This document shows positions 1 to 7,714 of a stretch of 14,580 nucleotides of DNA, one piece after another. The notes beneath the pieces were generated by a model. That model was not told the DNA's origin and did no database searches. It saw only the letters and a program-made list of their open reading frames with translations. Positions within the stretch are counted from its first letter, which is position 1. Each line of letters begins with the position of its first letter. Source of the DNA: Gemmatimonadota bacterium (GTDB taxonomy: Bacteria > Gemmatimonadota > Gemmatimonadetes > Palauibacterales > Palauibacteraceae). The translations under genes were made by a program, and so were the position numbers. The DNA lies in assembly GCA_016649455.1 (NCBI GenBank), contig JAENXO010000017.1, positions 1-14,580 on the forward strand, read 5' to 3'.

Positions 1-317
1 CGGTACTCGATCCCGTCGTACATCCGGCCGAGGACTCGGGCCGTGTCGGCCACGGACTCCTTGTGACCGATCTGCGAGCCCGTGGGGCCGAGATAGGTCA
101 CATGCGCCCCCTGGTCGTACGCCGCGACTTCGAACGCGCAGCGAGTGCGGGTGGACGTCTTTTCGAAGATCAGCGCGATATTGCGGCCGGACAGCCGGTG
201 CTGCTCGCGGCCGTCCCGTTTCGCCTGCTTGAGGGTGAAGGACAGATCGAGCAGATAGCGGATTTCCTCCGTCGTGAAGTCAAGCAGCTTGAGAAAGCTG
301 CGTCCCTTGAGATTCAA
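1..317 (-). CDS. argF: Ornithine carbamoyltransferase, N-terminal 105 residues (runs off the left edge)
   Basis: This enzyme makes citrulline from ornithine and carbamoyl phosphate in arginine synthesis, in the cytoplasm. Only the first 105 codons are in the window. The translation carries the carbamoyl-phosphate loop STRTR (residues 55-59) in the context FEKTSTRTRCAFEVAAYDQG. It is followed by YLGPTGSQIGHKES and ARVLGRMYDG, which match E. coli-type ArgF/ArcB closely. No ATG begins the reading frame. I chose the TTG at 317-315 because GGGAGAGG lies just upstream and the protein then begins MNLKGRSFLKLLDF, the normal family N-terminus. The gene lies 148 bp downstream of the efflux pump gene on the same strand, but a hairpin and a possible -10 box (TATATT, 409-404) lie between, so separate transcription is likely. 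A catabolic ArcB role cannot be excluded from this fragment. Confidence 0.93.
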   Translation of the reverse strand, partial: MNLKGRSFLKLLDFTTEEIRYLLDLSFTLKQAKRDGREQHRLSGRNIALIFEKTSTRTRCAFEVAAYDQGAHVTYLGPTGSQIGHKESVADTARVLGRMYDGIEY

Positions 318-355
318 GCGTGCCTCTCCCGGAAAGGGCAGATTCGTGATTGCAC

Positions 356-403
356 GGCACCCGCCCGCCCTGAGTGGCGACACGGGTGCCTGGGTCGGGC
401 GGG
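356..403 (-). promoter_or_regulatory. argF leader with two mutually exclusive hairpins
   Basis: In the 148-bp gap before argF, GGCACCCG (356-363) can pair perfectly with CGGGTGCC (383-390). CCCGCCCG (360-367) can pair perfectly with CGGGCGGG (396-403). The two stems share bases 360-363, so only one can form at a time. A -10-like TATATT (404-409, minus strand) lies at the upstream end, but I see no good -35. The arrangement could be an attenuator-like switch. It could also be chance pairing in GC-rich DNA, since there is no U-tract and no arginine-codon leader peptide that I can see. Confidence 0.3.
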
Positions 404-430
404 AATATAGCGCGACCGATCGTCCGACGC

Positions 431-460
431 GGCCCCTGTCCGACAAATGGTACAGGGCCC
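431..460 (-). terminator. Possible terminator of the efflux operon
   Basis: Just after the stop codon of the RND pump gene, GGCCC-C-TGT (431-439) can pair with ACA-GGGCC (452-459). This gives an 8-bp stem with one bulged C and a loop of about 12 nt. No U-tract follows on the minus strand, so it is at best a weak or Rho-assisted terminator. Confidence 0.35.
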
Positions 461-465
461 GCTTC

Positions 466-3400
466 CTACGCCTCCTGTGTCACCGGCGTGGCTGCCCTGG
501 CCTCCTTCTTCGACCTGGACTTCTCGACCCTTCCCTGGATGATCACGTAGAACGCGGGGATCAGGAACACGCCGCTCACCGTGGCGATCAGCATCCCGAA
601 CAACACGGCCGTGCCGAGCGACACGCGGCTCGCCGCGCCGGCTCCCGACGCGACCGCCAGCGGAATCACGCCGAGAATGAATGAGAACGCCGTCATCAGG
701 ATCGGCCGGAATCGCAGCAGGGCCGCGGTCTCGGCCGCCTCGATGACGTCTTTCCCTTCCTCCCGCTGCTGCTTGGCGAACTCCACGATCAGAATCGCGG
801 TCTTGGCAGCCAGACCAATCAGCAGCACGAGACCGATCTGTGTGTAGATGTTGTTGTCCAATCCCCTGAGCCCCGTGCCCAGCATTGCCCCGAGGATCGC
901 CATGGGCACGCCCATCAGCACCGCCAGCGGGATCATCCAGCTCTCGAACTGCGCCGCCATGAACAGGAACACGAAGATGATCGCGAGGCTGAAGATGATC
1001 GGCGCCAGGTTTCCTGCCGCGAGCTGCTGGAAGGTCACGCCGGACCACTGGTAGCCCATCTGCGGCGGCAGGTATTCGCCAGCCAGCTTCTCCATCTCCG
1101 TGACCGCCTGTCCTGATGACCTACCGGCCGCCGGAACCCCGGTGATCGTGGCGGCCGGGAACATGTTGAAGCGTGTGATGACGTTCGGGCCCACCGTGTC
1201 CCGCACCTGCGCCAGCGTTCCCATGGGGATCATGTCGCCTGCCGCGTTCCTCACCTCAAGGCGATCGATGTCGGACACCCGCGAGCGGAACTGTTCGTCG
1301 GCCTGCACCTGCACCTTCCAGGTCCGGCCGAAGATGTTGAAGTCGTTCACATAGGCCGACCCCAGGTTCGCCTGCAGCGTGTTGAACACACTCTGCAGGG
1401 GAACCCCGTACGTCTTGACCCGATTCCGGTCCACGTCCACGAACAGCTGCGGCACGTTGGCGGTGAAGTTCTGATTGAGCCGCTCCACCCCGGGACTCGC
1501 GTTGCCGGCCACCACCATGTCCTGGGCGAAGATCTGCAGCTGCTGAAGACCCAGGCCGCCCCGGTCCTGGAGCTCCATCGAGAAGCCTGTGGCGTTTCCG
1601 AGGCCGACGATGGGCGGCGGTCCGAATGCGAACGCCGTCCCCTCCTGCAGCGAGAAGAGATAGCGCTGCATGTTGGCCATCAGCGCTTCGACATGCTCTT
1701 CCTTGCTGCGATCCGACCAGTTGTCCAGTGTCGCGATTACGGCGCCGAAATTGGATCCCTGGACCGCGTTCAGGAACGAGTAGCCGCCGATCGTAATGTA
1801 ATTCTGAACGCCGCTCGTGTTCGCGAGAACCAGGTTGACCCGATCGAGAACCTCCTCGATGCGCTCCATCGAGGCCCCATCCGGGAGCTCGACATTCACG
1901 AAGAAGTAGCCCTGGTCCTCATCCGGGATGAAGCCGCCGGGAATCATGTTGAAGCTGAGGAACATCGCGACCATAAGCCCGGCAAACATCACCAGTACCA
2001 TCCTCGGTCGCCGCACCAGACCCTTCACGGCTCCCATGTACTTGTCGGTGGTGATCTCGAAGTACTCGTTGAACTTCGTGAAGAAACGGCCCCTCTTCTC
2101 GGACGAGGGGCGCAGCAGCATTCCGGCCAGGGCCGGACTGAGCGTCAGTGCGTTAATCGACGAGAACACGGTCGCGATCGAGATCGTGATGGCGAACTGC
2201 TGGTACAGCCGACCGGTCAGCCCGGGCATCAGAGCCGTCGGCACGAACACGGCGAGCAGGACCAGGGTCGTAGCGATGATCGCCCCTCCCACCTCCTCCA
2301 TCGCCTTCGCCGTGGCCGCCTTCGCCTCCATGCCCTCCTCGTCGATCAGACGCATGGTGTTCTCGACGACCACGATGGCGTCATCCACCACGATTCCGAT
2401 GGCGAGCACCAGGCCGAACAGCGTGAGGTTGTTGATTGACATCCCGAACAGCTTCAGCGCGAAGAACGTGCCGATTAGCGATACGGGGATGGTGACGGAC
2501 GGAATGACCGTGGTGCGCCAGTCCTGGAGGAAGATGTACACTGAGAAGATCACCAGCAGAATCGCGATGATCAGCGTCTCGATCACCTCATCGATCGAGG
2601 CCTCGATGTACAGGGTCGAGTCATAGGCGATAACCGCCTCGAGTCCCTCCGGAAAGTTCTGCTCCAGCTCGGCCATGGCCTCCTTGATTCCACCGGCCAC
2701 GGCCAGGGCGTTCGAACCCGGAAGCTGGTACACGGCGATCGCCACGCTGGGGGAACCGTCGAGCTGCACGTACCAGGAGTAGTCCTGCGCCCCCAGCTCG
2801 ACCCGGGCTACGTCGCGTACGCGTACGAGCTCGCCCGCCCCGCCGGCCTTGACGATGATGTCCTCGAACTGCTGGACCGTTTCCAGGCGGCCCAGGGTGG
2901 TGATCGTGTACTGGAAGTTGAGGCCCGCCGGATTGGGAGGCTGGCCGATGGAGCCGGCGGCCACCTGTACGTTCTGCTCGCGCAGGGCCCCGATCACCTC
3001 GTCCGTGGTCAGGTTGCGGGACTTGAGCTTGCCCGGGTCAAGCCAGATCCGCATCCCGAAGTCCTTGGCCCCCATGGCCGTGACCTTACCGACGCCGCGA
3101 ACCCGGGCCAGGACGTCGTTGATCTGGGTGGTCGCGTAGTTCGAGATGAAGATGTCGTCGTAGCGTCCGTCCGGAGAGATCAGGTTCACCATCAGGGTGA
3201 TCTGGGTGGACTGCTTCTCGGTCTTAACCCCCTGGCGTTTGACATCTTCCGGCAACAGCGGCTCGGCAATCGACACTCTGTTCTGGGTGAGCACGGCGGC
3301 CATGTCCGGATCCGTCCCGATGTCGAACGAAACCGTCAGGTCCATCGTGCCAACCGAGGTGCTCTTGGACTGCATGTAGATCATGTTCTCCACGCCGTTT

Positions 3401-3609
3401 ACTTCCTTCTCGATCGGCGTGGTGACCGTCTGCTCCACGACCTGGGCGTTCGCGCCCGGGAAGCTCGTGCTCACGGAGACCGTGGGCGGAGTGATGTCCG
3501 GCATCGACTCCACCGGCAGGGTCGGAATCGAGATCGTCCCCAGGATCACGATCACAATGGCGATGACCAGTGCGAACACCGGTCGGTAGATGAAGAAGCG
3601 GCTGAACAT
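466..3609 (-). CDS. RND multidrug efflux pump, inner-membrane subunit (AcrB/MexB, HAE1 family)
   Basis: This proton-driven trimeric pump sits in the inner membrane. It captures hydrophobic drugs or other amphiphiles from the periplasm and passes them to the outer-membrane channel. At 1047 residues it has full family length. It starts MFSRFFIYRPVFALVIAIVI (first membrane helix), followed by the porter-domain segment, TM helices 2-6 around residues 342-500, a second porter half, and TM helices 8-12 around 868-1024. The proton-relay residues are all present: Asp409-Asp410 in GIVVDDAIVVVEN, Lys936 in LAAKTAILIVEF, Arg966 and Thr973 in RFRPILMT. The pore-loop region TAFAFGPPPIVGLG (about 658-671) also fits. 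The ATG lies 3 bp after the adaptor stop, and its Shine-Dalgarno GAGGAG overlaps the adaptor's last codons, so translation is probably coupled. Substrates cannot be read from the sequence. Confidence 0.97.
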   Translation of the reverse strand: MFSRFFIYRPVFALVIAIVIVILGTISIPTLPVESMPDITPPTVSVSTSFPGANAQVVEQTVTTPIEKEVNGVENMIYMQSKSTSVGTMDLTVSFDIGTDPDMAAVLTQNRVSIAEPLLPEDVKRQGVKTEKQSTQITLMVNLISPDGRYDDIFISNYATTQINDVLARVRGVGKVTAMGAKDFGMRIWLDPGKLKSRNLTTDEVIGALREQNVQVAAGSIGQPPNPAGLNFQYTITTLGRLETVQQFEDIIVKAGGAGELVRVRDVARVELGAQDYSWYVQLDGSPSVAIAVYQLPGSNALAVAGGIKEAMAELEQNFPEGLEAVIAYDSTLYIEASIDEVIETLIIAILLVIFSVYIFLQDWRTTVIPSVTIPVSLIGTFFALKLFGMSINNLTLFGLVLAIGIVVDDAIVVVENTMRLIDEEGMEAKAATAKAMEEVGGAIIATTLVLLAVFVPTALMPGLTGRLYQQFAITISIATVFSSINALTLSPALAGMLLRPSSEKRGRFFTKFNEYFEITTDKYMGAVKGLVRRPRMVLVMFAGLMVAMFLSFNMIPGGFIPDEDQGYFFVNVELPDGASMERIEEVLDRVNLVLANTSGVQNYITIGGYSFLNAVQGSNFGAVIATLDNWSDRSKEEHVEALMANMQRYLFSLQEGTAFAFGPPPIVGLGNATGFSMELQDRGGLGLQQLQIFAQDMVVAGNASPGVERLNQNFTANVPQLFVDVDRNRVKTYGVPLQSVFNTLQANLGSAYVNDFNIFGRTWKVQVQADEQFRSRVSDIDRLEVRNAAGDMIPMGTLAQVRDTVGPNVITRFNMFPAATITGVPAAGRSSGQAVTEMEKLAGEYLPPQMGYQWSGVTFQQLAAGNLAPIIFSLAIIFVFLFMAAQFESWMIPLAVLMGVPMAILGAMLGTGLRGLDNNIYTQIGLVLLIGLAAKTAILIVEFAKQQREEGKDVIEAAETAALLRFRPILMTAFSFILGVIPLAVASGAGAASRVSLGTAVLFGMLIATVSGVFLIPAFYVIIQGRVEKSRSKKEARAATPVTQEA

Positions 3610-3612
3610 GGC

Positions 3613-4935
3613 CTACTCCTCCTCTCCGGATTCTCCGTTGGCGTCCGCTTCCAGGTCCGCCGTGGCAGCCTGCTGGCGCGCTGCCATCTCCTCGGCCGTG
3701 CGTGGCGTAACGGGCAGACCCGGCCGGGCCCGCAGGAGTCCGTTCGAGATGTAGGTGTCGTCGATGTCGATTCCGCTCTCCACGACGATTGTTCCGTCGG
3801 GCTGCGGCTGCCCGACCTGGACGTAGACGCGCTCGACGATGTCGTTCTCACCCACGAGATACACGTACTTGCCGCCCAGGTCGGTGCCGACCGCCCGTTC
3901 GTTTATGACCATCATGTCCTGCGCCTCGACCGCCATGACGCGCACGCGGACGAACAGCCCCGGGAAGAGCTGGTAGTCCGCGTTTTCGAACACCGCCCGC
4001 AGTTCGATCGTGCCGGTGCTCGGATCCACCGTGTTGCCGACGAAGTCGATGTAGCCTTCGAACGGGAAGCGGTCCTCATCCGCGGACGTTCCCACCAGCA
4101 CCTTCGCCACAGCCTTCTGCGCCCGCACCGACGCGTCATCAAGCACCTCGGAATCCTCCACGGAGTCCATCACGGACGCGTCGTCCTGATCTCCGGCCTG
4201 GCGTTCCTCTTCCATCGCCTCGAGCATCCGGAGGACCGCCCACTCGGGAGCGTTGAAGAAAACGTGGATAGGTCTGAGTCTGTTCACAGTGGTCAACAGC
4301 GTCTGGTCGGAGTATCCCACCAGGTTGCCCGGATCGACGAGTCGGCGACCGACTTGCCCGGCGATCGGCGTTCGAACCGTCGTGTACTCGTAGTCGAGCT
4401 GCGCCCTCGTGAGTCGGGCGCGCGCGCCGAGGACGGACGCGACGGCGGCGTCCCGCGAGGCCTGTGCCCGATCCAGGTCCTGGCGGCTGACGGCATCTGT
4501 CTCAATCGCGATCTGCACTCGCTCCAGATTGGACTCCTTGAGCGCCGAGTCCGCGACCGCCGCCTTGAGCATGGCCACGGCCTCGTCCCGAGCCGCCTCC
4601 CACTGCTCCTGTTCGATGATGAACAGGACTTTGCCTTCATCTACGAGATCCGACGGCGTGAACCGCTGCTCCTGGAGCACGCCGCCAACCCTGGCCCGGA
4701 TCTCGACCGACTCGACGGCTCGGGTCGTTCCGGTGAAGTCGACGAACGGCTGCACGGGCCGAATGACGGGCTGTGCAACCGTTACCTCCGGAGCCTGGCG
4801 GACGGGTCCGTCATCACCCCCGCAGGCGACGGACAGAGTCGTGGCAAGGGCGGTCGCAATGACAAAGCCGCGGGTATGCATGAAGTAGCCTGCTCTATCC
4901 GTGGTTGTGCGCGAGGAACTGAACACGTGATTCAC
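3613..4935 (-). CDS. RND efflux periplasmic adaptor lipoprotein (AcrA/MexA, HlyD family)
   Basis: The adaptor bridges the RND pump and the outer-membrane channel. Counting from the GTG at 4935 (440 aa), the order is: signal segment with lipobox LSVAC (Cys38); first lipoyl half (about 75-108); alpha-helical hairpin (about 110-182); second lipoyl half YTTVRTPIAGQVGRRLVDPG (about 185-204); beta-barrel with DPSTGTIELRAVF (about 304-316); and FPGLFVRVRV leading to the membrane-proximal domain. Two starts are possible. The GTG at 4935 overlaps the upstream stop (GTGA) and has GGAGGTGA at good spacing. The ATG at 4881 gives a more normal lipoprotein signal (MHTRGFVIATALATTLSVAC), with a weaker GCAGG upstream. 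I list the longer form because of its ribosome site. An unusual acidic insert (about 241-268, EEERQAGDQDDASVMDSVED and on) lies before the beta-barrel, and the tail is also acidic. Confidence 0.93.
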   Translation of the reverse strand: MNHVFSSSRTTTDRAGYFMHTRGFVIATALATTLSVACGGDDGPVRQAPEVTVAQPVIRPVQPFVDFTGTTRAVESVEIRARVGGVLQEQRFTPSDLVDEGKVLFIIEQEQWEAARDEAVAMLKAAVADSALKESNLERVQIAIETDAVSRQDLDRAQASRDAAVASVLGARARLTRAQLDYEYTTVRTPIAGQVGRRLVDPGNLVGYSDQTLLTTVNRLRPIHVFFNAPEWAVLRMLEAMEEERQAGDQDDASVMDSVEDSEVLDDASVRAQKAVAKVLVGTSADEDRFPFEGYIDFVGNTVDPSTGTIELRAVFENADYQLFPGLFVRVRVMAVEAQDMMVINERAVGTDLGGKYVYLVGENDIVERVYVQVGQPQPDGTIVVESGIDIDDTYISNGLLRARPGLPVTPRTAEEMAARQQAATADLEADANGESGEEE

Positions 4936-6470
4936 TTGTCACCTCCAACCGGCGGAGGTGGCGTCTCTGCTTCGGCTGCCGCCGCCGTCACCTCGGCCTG
5001 ACTCGGCGACCAACCGCCGCCCAGGGCCCGGTTGAGCGTGATCAGGTTGTTCCTCACCCGGCCGGCGCTTTCCGCCAGCTCGTCCTGTTGCCGGAACAGG
5101 GAGCGTTGTGAATCCAGGAAGTTCTGAAAGTTGGTGAGCCCCGACAGGTACTGCGTCTCGACCAGGTCTACGGCCCGCTGGGAAGCGCTCACTGCCTCGA
5201 ACAGCCGGTCACGTCTCGTCTTTTCCTGGCCATAGGCCACGAGGGAGTTCTGTACTTCCTCCAGCGCCCTGAGTACCGTCTGCTCGTAGGCCGCCAGTGC
5301 CTGCGCCGTGCGAGCCTCTTCCGCCCGGATCCGGTTTCGTATCTTCCCACCTGTGAAGATCGGCCAGGTGATCTTCGGCACGATGCTCCAGAAGACACTG
5401 CTTCCTTCCGCCAGGTTGTCGAATTCCAGCGACTCGAGTCCGAGGGAGCCCCCCAGCGTCAGAGTGGGATACAGGTCGGCTGTCGCGATGCCGATTCGTG
5501 CCGTCTGGGAGGCCAGCAGGCGCTCGGCCTGTCGAATGTCGGGGCGGCGCCTCAGGAGATCGGCCGGTATCCCGTAAGCCACCTTGTCGTCGGGCTGCGG
5601 CAGGCCCGCGTGTTCCTGCAGCTCGTCGTGCAGGGAGCCGGGTGCTTCGCCGAGCAATACGGCCAGCCGGTTGAGCGACGCCTCGAGACCGATTTCCAGG
5701 ACCGGGATCGTCGACTTCGTCTGCGCCAGGTTCTGCTCCGCTTGCGCGACGTCGAGGGCCGACGTGAGTCCAGCGTTGAACCGGTCGCGAGTCAACTCGA
5801 GACTGTTTTCCTGGGCGGCCACATTCTGATTGGCGAAATCCAATCGCGTCTGGAACGCCCGAGCGTCCACGTATGCCGAGCCAACTTCCGCGTAGAGCGT
5901 GACGAGAACATCCCGATAGTCCTCCACCGACGCCTGCAACTGGGCATCGGCCGCCTCGACCGTGCGCCGGATGCGCCCGAACAGGTCGATTTCCCAACTC
6001 AGGCTCAGCCCGGTGGACCAGGAATCGAATGGTTCGGTGAGCAGCGAACTCGCTCCCGCACCGGTTCCGTCGTCCGGTTGACCCGCCTGGGCCCCCTGAA
6101 GGCCATTCTCGCTGAGCTTCTGGTAGCTGTAGGCGCCGCCCAGCACGATGTCGGGCCAATAACCGCCCCTGGCGACACCCCGTATCGCGCGCGCCTCGGC
6201 AACCCGACCGACTGCGGCCTGCAGGTCCAGATTCCCGAACTCGGATCTCCTGATCAGCTCGGTGAGGAGCGAGTCGTTGAACGAGATCCACCACATTTCG
6301 AGATCGGTGGTATCCGCCTGCATCTCGGTCTCGACCGTGGTTCGCCACTGGTCGGGCACGGTTTCTACGGTGAGATCGGGCGGTTCGTAGTTCGGGCCTA
6401 CGGCACACCCGGCAGCCAGCAGGGCCAGGGCAGCGCAGTACGCCGTAGGTCGAGCTCGGGACCTGGTCAT
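4932..6470 (-). CDS. Outer-membrane efflux channel lipoprotein (OprM/NodT family)
   Basis: This is the TolC-like trimeric channel that exports substrates through the outer membrane. From the ATG at 6470 it has 512 residues. It begins MTRSRARPTAYCAALALLAAGC, a lipoprotein signal with Cys22, and then the family hallmark AVGPNYEPP. Two outer-membrane-efflux repeats follow. The first contains WWISFNDSLLTELIRR, SWEIDLFGRIRRTVEAADAQ and RFNAGLTSALDVAQAEQNLA. The second contains LLRRRPDIRQAERLLASQTA, DLYPTLTLGGSLGLESLEF, FTGGKIRNRI and QYLSGLTNFQNFLDSQRSLF. Its tail is alanine-, glutamate- and proline-rich. I rejected a GTG 33 bp further upstream because it lacks a Shine-Dalgarno, whereas AGGTGG precedes the ATG. 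The gene is first in the operon, and its TGA overlaps the GTG of the adaptor. I could not identify its promoter in 6471-6569. Confidence 0.95.
   Translation of the reverse strand: MTRSRARPTAYCAALALLAAGCAVGPNYEPPDLTVETVPDQWRTTVETEMQADTTDLEMWWISFNDSLLTELIRRSEFGNLDLQAAVGRVAEARAIRGVARGGYWPDIVLGGAYSYQKLSENGLQGAQAGQPDDGTGAGASSLLTEPFDSWSTGLSLSWEIDLFGRIRRTVEAADAQLQASVEDYRDVLVTLYAEVGSAYVDARAFQTRLDFANQNVAAQENSLELTRDRFNAGLTSALDVAQAEQNLAQTKSTIPVLEIGLEASLNRLAVLLGEAPGSLHDELQEHAGLPQPDDKVAYGIPADLLRRRPDIRQAERLLASQTARIGIATADLYPTLTLGGSLGLESLEFDNLAEGSSVFWSIVPKITWPIFTGGKIRNRIRAEEARTAQALAAYEQTVLRALEEVQNSLVAYGQEKTRRDRLFEAVSASQRAVDLVETQYLSGLTNFQNFLDSQRSLFRQQDELAESAGRVRNNLITLNRALGGGWSPSQAEVTAAAAEAETPPPPVGGDK
4940..4960 (-). 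promoter_or_regulatory. Hairpin sequestering the adaptor gene's Shine-Dalgarno (translational coupling)
   Basis: CACCTCC and GGAGGTG form a perfect 7-bp stem with a 7-nt loop near the end of the outer-membrane channel gene. The second arm, on the minus-strand RNA, contains the Shine-Dalgarno GGAGGTG of the adaptor's GTG start. Ribosomes finishing the upstream gene would have to open this stem, which would couple adaptor synthesis to channel synthesis. The bases are seen directly; the coupling role is inferred. The proline- and glycine-rich tail of the channel could also create the pairing by chance. Confidence 0.45.
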
Positions 6471-6569
6471 CCGTCCACCTGTCCGTTCGGGATTGTCCTG
6501 CACGGATCTGCAATTGCGCTTGAAGAAGCTGCGCGAGGAGCAAATCCGACGCGACCGCTCAGAAGCGTA

Positions 6570-6601
6570 TTCTGAGGACGTCGCCGGCGACGTCCTCAGA
6601 A
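6570..6601. repeat. Perfect 32-bp palindrome: terminator-like hairpin or operator
   Basis: TTCTGAGGACGTCGCC is followed directly by its exact reverse complement, giving a 16-bp arm with no mismatch and no spacer. It overlaps the last sense codon and the TGA of the DUF481 gene (minus strand) and lies 100 bp upstream of the efflux operon's ATG. As RNA it would make a very strong hairpin ending the gene train above it. On the minus strand it is followed by TACGCTTCTGAGCGG, not by a U-tract. As DNA its two-fold symmetry could be bound by a dimeric repressor of the efflux operon. No regulator gene is next to it. Confidence 0.6.
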
Positions 6602-7708
6602 CTTGTAGCCGAGGGAGAAGGTGAGCCCATAGTCATTCGAACTGGTATCGGAACCGGGGGGGGCGCTATCGAAGTCGTCCCACACGCGCGCACCGACCGT
6701 AAAGTCCTTGATCAGTTCGTATGAGGCACGTCCGTCGAAATTGAGGCGGATCCGCCCGAGGTCGGTCATGCTCGCGTAGCCCGTCAGGCTCGTGGAGACG
6801 TCCAGCTTGGGCGTGTGGAAACGGTACGCCTGGTACGCGGCTCGCCCAATCAGCTCGAATGAATCCGTCACGTCAGTCGAGGTCGTGTATCGCTCACTCG
6901 AGTACGCCCCACCGGCCAGGAGGGTCGCGAACTGGCGGTGGGTGTGGAGCAACCGGTAGGCGGCGCCTCCGCCGGCCTGGAGACGGTAATCCAGCTGAAT
7001 TTCGTTGTTCTGTTCCGCAGACAGGAATGCCTGGATGTCCCATCTCCCGGGGAGGATGCGCGTGCCGACCAGCGAGACGTTGTTGCGCCTGACGTCGTTC
7101 GCGCTGTCCTGCGTCTGCATGTAGGTGCTGCCCGTGAGCTGACCGGCCCACTTCTCGCCACGGTAGGTCACCTGCGAGGACGAATTCAGGGTGCGCGTGT
7201 TGTTCGCTCTGAGGACGTCGAAGCCAATATCGATATAGCCGTCGAGTCGGCTCCAGAACGTTTGCCTGATCGGTACGATTGACACGATCTGGGTCAGCGA
7301 GACGACCACCGTGTCGGTCAGAATCAACATCGCGGTTCTGTCTTCTGGTCCCGGGCCGATGCGGCCGAACTCTCTCAGTCCGGAAGCGAGCTCGAACTCG
7401 AAGTACTTGTCGCTCTGGAGGCTGACCACCTTCTCCCAGTCGACCTGCACCGTGCTCATCGCGTCGGTCTTGTAGCGAAGCTGGCCGCGGTCGAGCTCCT
7501 TGATCTCACCGACGATCTTGCCGCCGTTCTGGACCCGGAGTGTGTCTGTCTTCTGACCCAGCGCCTCGGAGGGAAGCAGGCCACTCGCGAGCACGAGCGC
7601 CAGCAACGACACTACGAGACCGGGCCCCGATCGACGTACGATCGGAGCCCGATCAGACCGCCGAAAGACCCGCCGGCGGAGTCGCTCAGTGCGCGAGTTG
7701 CGCGTCAC
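6596..7708 (-). CDS. DUF481-type outer-membrane beta-barrel protein
   Basis: A secreted outer-membrane protein of unknown function. The 370-residue translation starts at a GTG 6 bp after the aldolase stop. It has an unusually long, arginine-rich N-terminus (about 30 residues), a hydrophobic signal core GLVVSLLALVLASGLLPSEA and probable cleavage near residue 51. Residues 53-145 form a small beta domain that looks duplicated, with GGKIVGEIKELDRGQLRYKT, VDWEKVVSL and TDTVVVSLTQIVSI. This N-terminal module is seen in other DUF481 proteins. From about 155 to the end, alternating strands such as GYIDIGFDVLRANNTRTLNS and GLTFSLGYKF fit a beta-barrel. The final Tyr-Lys-Phe matches the usual C-terminal barrel-assembly signal. 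No Shine-Dalgarno precedes the GTG. A GTG about 32 codons in would give a signal peptide without positive charge, so I kept the first one. The 32-bp palindrome covers its end. Confidence 0.85.
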   Translation of the reverse strand: MTRNSRTERLRRRVFRRSDRAPIVRRSGPGLVVSLLALVLASGLLPSEALGQKTDTLRVQNGGKIVGEIKELDRGQLRYKTDAMSTVQVDWEKVVSLQSDKYFEFELASGLREFGRIGPGPEDRTAMLILTDTVVVSLTQIVSIVPIRQTFWSRLDGYIDIGFDVLRANNTRTLNSSSQVTYRGEKWAGQLTGSTYMQTQDSANDVRRNNVSLVGTRILPGRWDIQAFLSAEQNNEIQLDYRLQAGGGAAYRLLHTHRQFATLLAGGAYSSERYTTSTDVTDSFELIGRAAYQAYRFHTPKLDVSTSLTGYASMTDLGRIRLNFDGRASYELIKDFTVGARVWDDFDSAPPGSDTSSNDYGLTFSLGYKF

Positions 7709-7714
7709 GCCAGA

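Noticed and set aside
5209..6543. A 444-codon minus-strand frame over the efflux channel gene
   Set aside because: It is an out-of-frame shadow. The other frame carries a lipobox and all family motifs.
6501..6569. A plus-strand stretch that reads like a coiled coil (LKKLREEQIRRDRSEA) in the gap before the efflux operon
   Set aside because: It has no plausible start and is short; arginine/glutamate runs arise easily in GC-rich DNA. It could be a gene remnant, but I cannot support that.
7600..7708. Twin-arginine export signal in the DUF481 protein
   Set aside because: There are arginine pairs, but none fits the SRRxFLK pattern at the right distance from the hydrophobic core.
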